Of a stretch of DNA of 64,000 nucleotides, positions 48,701 through 58,136 are shown piece by piece. Source of the stretch: Syngnathus acus (lineage: Eukaryota > Chordata > Actinopteri > Syngnathiformes > Syngnathidae); NCBI RefSeq assembly GCF_901709675.1, contig NC_051104.1:250001-314000 (forward strand), written 5' to 3'. Each line of letters begins with the position of its first letter. Position 1 is the first letter of the stretch. The notes under the pieces were generated by a model. That model saw nothing but the letters and a program-made list of their open reading frames with translations, was not told the DNA's origin and did no database searches. Made by a program: the position numbers and the translations under genes.

Positions 48701-50861
48701 CTGTGGTCCACGTCCGGCAGTGGTGATAAAGAACTAATTAAAGATGGTAAAAGGTGAGTATGATTTATTTATTTATTTATTATTTATTTGTCAGTTTGTC
48801 ATGTTAAAGACATACCTGGCAGATTTTGGCAATACTCTTTTATGATTGTATTGCAGGGGCGCTTGGTGGTGGTGAAAATAATCAATAAAATGTCCCAAAA
48901 CACATATTAAATCTATTGTTACAAACTTATTTCGTTGAAAAAACAAACGAAAACAAAAATAAAAAATAAATAAATAATAAAAAATAAAAATAAAATAAAA
49001 TGTGCAGGAGTTTGCTTTGAGTACGCATACGGAAGCGTGAAACTGCCAATGTGGAGTAAACATTTTGGGGCGTTCAAAATCGTCGTAAGCTAAATGCTAA
49101 AAACGTTTTTTTTACTAAAAACCTTTTATTTCCCCCCATAATGTCAATGCTATGTTTTGTTTAGAATTTGGCCGGCATTATAACAATACGTTCACTTTTA
49201 TTTGTAATAAAAATTATGTAATAAAAAATGAAAACAATGTTTAGTCAAATGCTAAAATAAAAACTAGCATCGTTTTTATTAGCGCATGGGTCACTTAATT
49301 GGCAATAAGGGTAAAAAAATGCTACATTTCTAGCATTTAGCTTACGTTGAAACTTAAACTTCAAATAACTACGCAACTAATAACACCCTTTTTGATTGGT
49401 TGGATAAATCAGTGAAATACAAGCAGTTTTATTAAAGGTTCACTTGCCAATTTGGCATCATTCCTGAATGAATTGAGAATAAATTCTCAATACAGCATTT
49501 GCCTTAATGGAAGTTCAGACTATTACAGCTAATGGCAGCTTTTATGTGGTTCTTTTATGGCTTCTTGAAATGTCCTCTAGTCTTACTACCTTTATTTTTT
49601 AACTGTTATTTTTCCCCCGTCAACATTTTAGAGTTTTTAAAAAAAAAAAATTATTCGTCACAGAAGTTTACAAAGTTTCAGAGGATTCATTTATTGTTTA
49701 ATTGCTCCCCTGAGGAGACAAGTGTCAGCCTGGATCTTTGCTCTTCTTACATAATGAGTAAGAATGACAAGAGAATGGAAGCCGGCTAAAAGGTCATACT
49801 TTTTTACACAAAACAGATGGAATTAATGAAAGCAGTTTGTCGTTTGTTTGGGCCCTTATTGTTCCCCTCCTCTTTGCCGTCACACTTTGCAAGCCTTTCA
49901 CTGTATCGCTCCGCCTGCTTATCAAGCTTTTCACAGTCATGTGATCACGGAAATGTTTATGTCTCCTCAAATCATCTCAATAAAAGGAAAAATTAGAGGA
50001 TGAGAAATGAGATGAATGACATTTATACAGGAGGAAACAAAAGTCTGTGCATGAATGATAGAAAATAAATAAATGACCTTTTTTGGGTGAGGTAAAGATT
50101 GTCTCCCTCAAGCAAGTTCAGGGTAGAAATCAACTTTTCTTTTTTTGAATGGACTCCTCCGGTGACTTTGTGCTGTCAAGATGACGATGATTTCTTCTGA
50201 TGAAGGCAGTATATCAGACTGAACACTTCATTTCATTCTTCCTCTTTGTGTTTCCAAAAGTTACGTGACATGGGGAAGAATACAGAAGGCTTGTGAAGAG
50301 GAGAATCGTGCCGTCGATATTTTGGGATTTCACCTGGGGGGTCCTCCGCTGACTCGGTGCGTGTATATGTGGAACACTGCTAAGTTTAGACTTGTGTATG
50401 CTTTTTTTTCGCATCTCGCTCATTATTGGCAAATACAAGGGGTGGAATGTCGACACTGTTTGTGTGCACACAATGTGTTTAGTGTGTGTACGTGTGTGTG
50501 TGTGTGTGTGTTTGGCAGCCACCTGTTTTTATCTCAGTGTGCTACCAAGGAGACATAAGCCGTTTCCACCTGCCTCCTTGTTCCAAATGTCTTTGTGCTC
50601 CACATAACAGTGAGTGGGGAAAAAAAAGACTAAGTTTGTTTTTTTCTTCATTACAAGATGCCTAATTAAAGACCGAAGTAGATAACTTTTCGGAAGTTTT
50701 CCCGCAACTAGCACAGTTTTATTTACTGTATGTATTAAAGCGAATAAATTAGCATGAGCAGGACACTTTTAATGCAGCGAACCTAATACTTTGGCTCGGT
50801 TAAAAAAAAAAATCAGCTTGGGAATGTCGTATTTCTTCTTTTAGTTCTATTTATGTTTGTG
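45751..50861. other. intergenic, no gene recognised
   Basis: No supported gene. The 179-codon frame at 46088-46627 has no recognisable domain and is flanked by neither splice sites nor homology. A (TG)n tract lies at about 50488-50512. The rest is AT-rich unique-looking sequence. Confidence 0.5.
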
Positions 50862-50866
50862 TATGC

Positions 50867-51038
50867 TGTCACGCGCCCAGGCTCGGCGCTTTTGCCTTCC
50901 GCACCTGTTGCTTCGGCGCACGCATCTACAGCGTATTGATCCCCCCGCCCGCCCGTCGGGTGTTTGGTGGGGGGTTGGTTCCTCTTGGGGACGTCAGGAG
51001 CCGTCCCTTGGGGGGGGGGGGTAGGGTTGGGGGGGTTC
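50867..51038 (+). repeat. remnant of a collapsed upstream element
   Basis: TGTCACGCGC, the first bases of the LTR, is joined to CCAGGCTCGGCGCTTTTGCC, which matches the internal 3' end at about 57551-57690. That end includes the GTATTGATCCCCCCGCCC segment and the G-rich polypurine tract. Intact LTR sequence follows. The CAGGC shared by both parents lies at the joint. Confidence 0.85.
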
Positions 51039-51478
51039 TTTCACGCGCAGGCGCCGCTGGCCACTCGACCAAGCCCCCTTATCACCGAAATCACCGCCAC
51101 CTGGCACTGGCTCATTGAGAGCGCTATAACAGCGCAGCCAGCGCAACACTCTCCGTCAGCTTGTCTCGTGATGTCCATGTGTGCACTGGTCCAAGTAAGC
51201 TTGACTCCCCGATTCATTCCGACTCGATTCTTGTCCTGTTTGTCTTGTCCGACCTGCTCCCCAATCAGCCGCTATCCTCTTCAGAGCACTCCTGTCTGCG
51301 ATCTGCTCTCGCCAGTGAGAGGTCCCGCCGATCACTCTGGTCCCTGGTCCGCCATCCAGCCATCCATGCTCGACGAACCCGCTTCGCCCGTACACCGCTC
51401 CAGCCCTCCACCGATCCCCTTCCTCTTGACAATAAACTCTGTCGTCACCGCACTTGGCTGTACTGTCCGTCCGTTACA
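51039..51478 (+). repeat. 5' LTR of the Gypsy element
   Basis: A 440-bp direct repeat of 57691-58131, ending GTTACA. Its first dinucleotide is TT rather than TG, a point mutation. It has CTATAAC (51124-51130) as a TATA-like box and AATAAA (51431-51436) as poly(A) signal. Differences from the 3' LTR are few, scattered substitutions. Confidence 0.93.
51125..51164 (+). promoter_or_regulatory. LTR promoter and predicted self-primer
   Basis: TATAA at 51125 lies 30 bp upstream of GTCAGCTTGT (51155-51164), the spacing expected for transcription start. That 10-mer is the exact reverse complement of the bases two nucleotides after the LTR (51481-51490). The same 10-mer is kept in the 3' LTR. Confidence 0.55.
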
Positions 51479-51480
51479 GT

Positions 51481-51490
51481 ACAAGCTGAC
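51481..51490 (+). promoter_or_regulatory. predicted primer-binding site, self-complementary type
   Basis: ACAAGCTGAC starts two bases after the LTR. It does not begin with TGG, as tRNA-primed sites do. It pairs over 10 nt with the predicted 5' end of the element's own RNA. Confidence 0.6.
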
Positions 51491-51497
51491 CAGCACC

Positions 51498-52843
51498 ATG
51501 CAGCCAGCGAGCGACCCGGACGCATTGTCCCGACTGGAGTGGGCAGAGACCGCTGTTAGCAGCCTGTTGGCTGATCTACGGACCCTCATCGAGACGGGCC
51601 AACAACAGCAACAACAGCTGCAGCAACAACAGCGGCAGATCGAGCAGCAACAGCGGGAGATGACCCAGGTACTTGGCACCCTCCAAGAGCTGGCAACCCA
51701 GCAGGCAACCCATCATCCGGCCCCGCCCATGCCCGGTTCCACGCACACGGCCCGGCCGACCCCAGAGGCTAGGAGACTCGTGGACGTGCCGGAGCCCCGC
51801 CTTGGCAACATTGAGAAGTTCAGCGGCGATCCCAAGTACGTCCGGGCTTTTGTAACCAACTGCCACATCATGTTTGGTCTCCAGCCAGTTACCTTTGCGG
51901 CCGAACCAGCCAAGGTGGGGTTCGTGTTGAGCCACCTCACGGGCGAGACCCGATTGTGGGGATTGGCCGTGTACGGGAGGGGGGCCCCGGCATGTGACAG
52001 TTTTGAGGACTTCGTGGAGGAATTACTCCGCCTGTTTGACCTGGGCTCCGCCGTCGAGGACGCAGCCGAGGAGTTGGCGACGTTGAGCCAGGGAAGCCGC
52101 TCGGTAGCCGAATACGCCCTTAAGTTCCAAACATTGGCTGGAAGTAGCCGTTGGAACACCCCGGCCCTGGTAAGCACCTTCCTCCACGGCAGGGGTCACC
52201 AACTCCGGTCCTCAAGGGCGCCAATCCAGCCTGTTTTAGATGTATCCCCCCTGCAACACACCTGATTCAAATAATCAGGATCGCTATCAGCCTTAATAGA
52301 GCTTGCTGATGAGCTGATCATTTGAATCAGGTGTGTTGTTGCAGGGCTGCACCTAAAACAGGCTGGATTGGCGCCCTTGAGGACCGGAGTTGGTGACCCC
52401 TGCTCCACGGCCTCGCCGAGTATATGAAAGACGGGATTGGGGCGTACGATCGCCCCAGGACCCTGGAGGAGGCGATAGACCTCGCAGCCAGAGTTGATCG
52501 CCGGATCCGAACGCGGTGGCGCGAACGTGAGCGGAGATCGCCGCGCACACCACGTCGTCACTTCCCCTCCTCAGGGCAGGAGCCACCGACCGCACCATCA
52601 ACCGAGCCGATGGAGCTGGGAAGGGCTCGTCTTCCCGCGGAGGAACGCCTTAGACGCTTCACGCAGGGCATATGCCTGTTTTGTGGGAAGGAGGGTCATC
52701 GAGCTGCCAGATGTCCGTTAAAAGGCCAGGGCTCACGCGGCGTCGGGGGATCCGTGTGCGCTCGACCGGCACCCATTCTCCCAGTACCAACACGTTCACG
52801 TTGCGGGCTCGCATTCAGTTTGCTGCGGGTAGCCGCGACGTGA
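51498..52843 (+). pseudogene. Gypsy gag, interrupted by a MITE
   Basis: It begins MQPASDPDALSRLEWAETAV, followed by a Gln-rich coiled-coil-like stretch (QQQQQQLQQQQRQIEQQQRE) and the capsid-like region EKFSGDPKYVRAFVTNCHIM. A 213-bp MITE at 52190 breaks it. After the MITE it resumes with LAEYMKDGIGAYDRPRTLEE and ends in a CCHC zinc knuckle, CLFCGKEGHRAARC (about 52675-52716). The protein would package element RNA; it is not functional here. Confidence 0.88.
52182..52410. mobile_element. hAT-type MITE in gag
   Basis: A 213-bp palindromic element (52190-52402) with ends CAGGGGTCACCAACTCCGGT and its inverse. An 8-bp duplication CTCCACGG lies at 52182-52189 and 52403-52410. Gag is in frame again once the MITE and one duplication are ignored, so it landed after gag was formed. 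Confidence 0.92.
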
Positions 52844-53190
52844 CAGCCTTGGTGGATTCCGGAGCGGAGGGCAATATGATGGACCTAGGGCTGGCCCATC
52901 AATGGGGAGTAAAACTCCTGCCCCTGAGCCCTCCCATTCCTGCCACTGCCATTGATGGTCGGCTGATCGGCGAGGTAACATCCATCACGGAACCGGTTGG
53001 GTTACTCGTTTCCGGTAACCATCACGAAACGTTTTTTTCTTCTGCCACTCCCAGGGCAGCGGCTCGTTCTGGGGCACCCCTGGCTGCGCCAGCACAACCC
53101 TGTGCTGGACTGGGAGGTGGAGATTGTGTGGCAGTGGAGCGATCGCTGCCACTATCAGTGCCTGAAGGCGGCCATCAGCGTGTCCGGAGG
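52770..53190 (+). pseudogene. Gypsy protease region
   Basis: It encodes RARIQFAAGSRDVTALVDSG followed by AEGNMMDLGLAHQWGV, an aspartic protease with the DSGA active site. Near 53030 the frame shifts, and RLVLGHPWLRQHNPVLDWEV follows in another frame. It lies in a different frame from the gag end, as expected for frameshifted gag-pol or from decay. Confidence 0.82.
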
Positions 53191-53329
53191 GTCCTCCAGG
53201 GCCGTGGACTCGGACTCGGGGACTCGGACTCGGGGACTCGGACTCGGCCATTTTTTTGCCGGACTCGGACTCGGTGCTGATTTTGACCGAGTCCACCGAG
53301 TCCCACAATAAAAAAAATACGTTCAATTA

Positions 53330-53360
<31 letters not shown>

Positions 53361-54669
53361 TTCATCATGCTGCTGAGAATGCGCGTAGGAATACTGTCCA
53401 TAGCCCTGCTTACGATCAAGTTTGAAAAAGAACTTGACAGCATTGAGCGCCGCCGGCGTTTGTCGGCCGCCACCTCGCCAACCGGTCAAACGCGCATGCG
53501 CGTGAGGGGAAATCCCGCAAAGGAGGAGGGACAAACAGAGCGATTGGTTTTGCTGGCTTTTTAATGAATGGCGACTGTGACTACGGGGGCCCATTAGGTC
53601 CAGAAAAGCTGACAAGACGCTTGCCAAAATGGCAAGGAAAAAATGCACAGCTAAACGAATATATGACGATGAACACAGGACGTTTTTAACAGAGTTAAAG
53701 TTGTTTTTTGTTGAACGCTATGGCAAGCCATTCTGCCTGATATGTCGGACGTCATTGGCGCATTTAAAAGCTTCAAATGGTCAGCGCCACTTCAGCTCAC
53801 TTCATGCCAATATCGATAAGGACTTTGCAAAAGGGACTGAATTTCGCAAGCACAAGTTTGGAGACTTTGAAAAGTCAGGCAGAAAAATAGGTACAGTTTT
53901 TCAAAAAAATTACGAAGCACTCAGAGACTGTCACACTTGCATTGTTTCAACTGGCTTGGAACATTGCACGGGCTAAAAAGCCATACAATGAAGTGGAGTT
54001 CGTTAAAATATGCCTCAGTGACGTTATTGAATTTTATTTTCATCATGCTGCTGAGAATGCGCGTAGGAATACTGTCCACAGCCCTGCTTGCTTGTTATGA
54101 AGACAAATTTAGTTGTTGCGTGCGCGCCCGCGCCTGCCTGCCTGCGTGCGTGCACGTACAAGACCCACAATGCCCCGCGCGCAGCCAAGATGGAAGAACC
54201 CGGGAGCAGCGAGAGAACAATGTTTTGCCTCTAGATTTGGGGGGGAAACGGAGCGTAAGTCACGATCAATGCGGTCACGTTGAGTTGCACGTCGGCTAAT
54301 GTTTACATTATGTACCAATGTCAAGGACGATTATGTCACCCAGCTTATATCATTGATGTGTTTCGATAGTTGTGGGGTCGTCACTAATTATTTGTGGTTA
54401 GATAAATGTCTGAGCTATAATGGTGTAATTAATGATTAAAACTTGAAAGTATCTGTTTATTGTATTCGTTTATGTTTAATAAAGACAAAGCCATCACAAA
54501 ACTGTTGTAATTATTTAGATTTTGATCTAAATTAGCCTTGAATAAAGACTAAGCAGTCACATGAATTAACAGAAAAAATGAACAGCCGGACTCGGACTCG
54601 GACTCGTGGTCAAGAGGCCGGACTCGGACTCGGTGCAAAAATCCGACCGAGTCCACAGCCTTGGTCCTC
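53191..54669 (+). mobile_element. hAT-type element with BED-like finger, inserted in pol
   Basis: The insert (53197-54663, 1,467 bp) starts CAGGGCCGTGGACTCGGACT and ends CCGAGTCCACAGCCTTG, imperfect inverted ends. GTCCTC occurs on both sides (53191-53196, 54664-54669). Removing insert and one copy rejoins the Gypsy frame (SVSGG to [10 protein letters not shown]). Subterminal GGACTCGGACTCGG repeats occur at both ends. A segment of about 60 bp (53357-53420) is repeated at 54038-54100. Confidence 0.8.
53629..54090 (+). pseudogene. hAT transposase N-terminal remnant
   Basis: ORF MARKKCTAKRIYDDEHRTFL continues with KPFCLICRTSLAHLKASNGQ and RHFSSLHANIDKDF. CxxC and HxxxxH mark a BED-like zinc finger. 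At about 53930 the frame shifts, and ALFQLAWNIARAKKPYNEVE follows, typical of the region after the finger in hAT proteins. The catalytic core is missing. Confidence 0.7.
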
Positions 54670-56096
54670 ACCCAGTCCCAGGCCAGATCTTTCCAAGGTT
54701 CCGACCCTCTACCATGAACTTGGAGATGTCTTTTGCAAGACCAAGGCAACTGCGCTTCCTCCTCACCGCTCTTACGATTGTGCAATCGACTTGTTACCCA
54801 GCACCTCTCCTCCCAAGGGCCGCGTATACTCACTTTCCGTTCCGGAGCGCAAGGCCATGGACGAGTACATCCGGGACTCTCTGGCGGCAAGGATCATCAG
54901 GCCCTCCTCCTTGCCTGCAGGAGCGGGATTTTTCTTCGTGGACAAAAAGGATGGCACGCTCCGCCCGTGCATAGACTACCGGGTACTCAATGACGTCACT
55001 ATTAAAAACCATTATCCACTGCCCCTCCTCTCGTCGGCCTTTGAGAGCCTCCAGGGCGCCACCATCTTCACTAAATTAGATCTCCGTAATGCATACCACC
55101 TGGTGTGCATCCGGGAAGGAGACGAGTGGAAGACAGTATTCAACACCCCGCAGGCACTACGAGTATTTGGTGGTCCCGTTCGGACTCACCAATGCCCCGG
55201 CCGTCTTCCAGGCCCTCATCAATGACGTGCTGAGAGACATGCTAAATCAGTTCGTCTTTGTGTACCTCGACGATATCCTCATTTTCTCCCGCTCTCCCAC
55301 CGAACACATCGGCCACGTGAGGGCGGTGTTGCGCCGTCTCCTCGAGAACTCCCTGTTGCGAGTTTCACGTTCCCTCTGTCAAGTTCCTCGGCTACGTGAT
55401 ACGAGCGGGGGCCATCGAGATGGGTCCCGAGAAAGTGAGGGCAGTCACATCTTGGCCCGTCCCTGAGACCCGCAGAAAGCTGCAACAATTTTTTGGCTTC
55501 GCGAACTTTTATCGCCGCTTCATTCGCGGCTACAGTACAGTGGCTGCTCCTCTCACGGCCCTCACCAGCCCCGACTCTCCATAAAAATGGACGGAACAGG
55601 CGGAACAATCATTCAATGAGTTAAAGAAGCGGTTTACGTCCGCCCCGATCCTTCGTGAGCCTGAGAGACAATTTGTGGTCGAGGTGGACGCCTAAAATGT
55701 GGGCGTCGGGGCGGTGCTGTCCCAGCGCAGCAGCCAGGACAATCGTCTCCATCCATGCGCCTTCTTCTCTCGCCGCTTGTCATCCGCAGAGCGCAACTAC
55801 GATGTCGGCAATCGGGAAATCCTCGCCGTCAAGCTGGCTTTGGAGGAGTGGAGACATTGGCTAGAGGGGGCCACCTTGCCGTTCATTGTTTGGATGGATC
55901 ACCGTAACCTGGAGTATTTGAGATCAGCCAAGAAACTAAATGCCAGACAGGCTCGGTGGGCCCTGTTCTTTGGCCGTTTCAAGTTTTCGTTCTCTTACAG
56001 ACTGGCATCCCGCAACGCGAAGGCAGATGCCCTTTCTCGGGTGTTTCCTGGAGGTGAGGAGGAGCACGGCCCGGCTCCCACTATCCTCCCGAGCTA
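54670..56096 (+). pseudogene. Gypsy reverse transcriptase and RNase H
   Basis: RT begins [20 protein letters not shown]. It shows [50 protein letters not shown], a frameshift near 55140, then [13 protein letters not shown], the active-site [11 protein letters not shown], a second frameshift near 55370, and [16 protein letters not shown]. Stops are at about 55582 and at 55693 (in the RNase H start [17 protein letters not shown]). RNase H continues with [20 protein letters not shown] and [11 protein letters not shown]. Confidence 0.92.
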
Positions 56097-57620
56097 AGTT
56101 CGGGTCGCGGCTCTCTCATGGGAGATCGAGCGCCAGATGGAGGCGGCCTCACGTGACCAACCTGGTCCCAGCAACTGTCCAGAGGATCGGCTGTTCATCC
56201 CGGAGGATCTGCGGTCATCAGTCCTGCAGTGGGCGCATAACTCCCGCCTTGCTTGTCATCCTGGAGCTGCCCGCACAAGGTACGTGGTGGCCCAGCGCTT
56301 CTGGTGGCCCACCTGGAGGGTGGACGTTTGCGATTATGTCGGGGCCTGTCCCATTTGTAACCGCAGTAAGACTTCTAATCGTCCCCCAACCGGGCTGCTC
56401 CAACCCTTGCCCGTTCCCCGGCGGCGCGGGTCCCACCTGTCCACTCACTTCGTCACGGGGCTTCCACCCTCGGACGGGAACACGGCGGTACTTTCGGTAG
56501 TGGACCGCTTCAGTAAGATGGCTCATTTTATTCCATTGCCCAAACTTCCGTCGGCAAAACAGACCGCGTCAATCCTGTTGCACGAGATCTTCCGTCATCA
56601 TGGCATCCCGCGGGACATCGTCTCGGACTGCGGTCCGCAATTCACGGCTGTGTTCTGGGTGGAGTTCTGTCGGCTCCTGGGGTGCACGGCGAGCCTTTCT
56701 TCGGGGTTTCACCCACAGACTAATGGATAAGCGGAACGACTCAACCAGGAGCTGGGCAAGGCTCTCCGCTGCATGACCGCCAGTGATCAGCGCGGGTGGG
56801 CCAAGCAGCTGCCATGGGTGGAGTACGCCCACAACTCTCTTCCCAGCTCGGCCACAGGACTTTCTCCGTTCCACTGCGTCTTCGGATACCAGCCGCCCTT
56901 ATTCACTCACCAGGAGCGGAGTGCGGCGTGTCCGTCAGCCCTGGCCTGTGTCCGCCGCTGCCATCGGGTCGGGCAAGAGCCCGGTCTTCTCTTCTGCGCT
57001 CAGTTTCAGGCTACACACGACAGGCGAACAAGCGCCGAATGCCAGCCAAGGCGGGTGAACGAGTGTGGCTCTCGGTGCGGGATTTGCCGCTACGAGCGGA
57101 GTCCCGAAAATTGGCGCCTCGCTTCGTCGGCCCGTTCCCGATTCACAAGGTAATCAGCCCATCCGCCGTCTGTCTGCGCCTTCCGATTTCCATGAAGGTC
57201 CATCCCACTTTTCACGTCTCGTGTGTGAAGCCTGTCTTTGAAAGTCCCTTGGCTTCAGCATCCGTCCCGCCTCCACCCCAGCTCGTCGAGGGAGAACCGG
57301 CCTACACCGTGCGCTCCCTGCTCTGGTCGCGTCGGCGCGGCCGCGGCTTCCAGTACTTGGTGGACTGGGAGGGTTACGACAACGCGCATCGCTCTTGGGT
57401 GTCGGCCCGCTGGATTCTCGACCCTTCGCTCGTCGCGGAGTTTCACCACCGGCATCCCGACCAGCCCGGTCCTCGCCGGGGGCGTCCGAGACGGTCAGAG
57501 GAAAGGGATGGCCCGAGGCGACCTTGCTCCCCAGGCTCGCTCCCCAGGCTCGGCGCTTTTGCCTTCCGGACCTGTTGCTTCGGCGCCCGCCGTGGAGTCC
57601 GACACATCTACAGAGTATTG
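56097..57620 (+). pseudogene. Gypsy integrase with C-terminal chromodomain
   Basis: The zinc-binding region has HNSRLACHPG and GACPICNRSK (HHCC type). The catalytic core has VVDRFSKMAHFIP (D), IVSDCGPQFTAVFW (D) and FHPQTNG*AERLNQELGK (E), with a TAA at 56728-56730. Two frameshifts follow before [20 protein letters not shown]. The chromodomain (about 57300-57470) contains [20 protein letters not shown]. Chromodomains direct integration to marked chromatin in chromoviruses. Confidence 0.92.
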
Positions 57621-57690
57621 ATCCCCCCGCCCGCCCGTCGGGTGTTTGGTTCCTCTTGGGGACGACGGGAGCTGTCCCTTGGGGGGGTTC

Positions 57691-58131
57691 TGTCACGCGC
57701 AGGCGCCGCTGGCCACTCGACCACGCCCCCTTATCACCGAAATCACCGCCACCTGGCAAGGGCTCATTGAGAGCGCTATATCAGCGCAGCCAGCGCAACA
57801 CTCTCCGTCAGCTTGTTTCGTGATGTCCATGTGTGCACTGGTCCAAGTAAGCTTGACTCCCCGATTCATTCCGACTCGATTCTTGTCCTGTTTGTCTTGT
57901 CCGACCTGCTCCCCAGTCAGCCGCTATCCTCTTCAGAGCACTCCTGTCTGCAATCTGCTCTCGCCAGTGAGAGGTCCCGCCGATCACTCCGGTCCCTGGT
58001 CCGCCATCCAGCCATCCACGCCCGACGAACCCGGCTTCGCCCGTACACCGCTCCAGCCCTCCACCGATCCCCTTCCCCTTGACAATAAACTGTGTCGTCA
58101 TCGCACTTGGCTGTACTGTCCGTTCGTTACA
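57691..58131 (+). repeat. 3' LTR of the Gypsy element
   Basis: A 441-bp LTR beginning TGTCACGCGCAGGCGCC and ending GTTACA, preceded by a G-rich polypurine tract (57680-57687 region). AATAAA is at 58084-58089. It is followed directly by the TATGC duplication. Confidence 0.94.
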
Positions 58132-58136
58132 TATGC

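Larger units (their letters stand above)
50862..58136 (+). mobile_element. degenerate Ty3/Gypsy chromovirus-type LTR retrotransposon
   Basis: The element (50867-58131) is flanked by the 5-bp duplication TATGC (50862-50866, 58132-58136). In order: a 9-10-bp LTR start joined to a copy of the internal 3' end, a full LTR (51039-51478), gag, protease, RT, RNase H, integrase with C-terminal chromodomain, a G-rich polypurine tract and the 3' LTR (57691-58131). Several stops and frameshifts and two nested DNA transposons make it inactive. Chromodomain, organisation and likely self-priming suggest the sushi group of fish elements. Confidence 0.93.
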
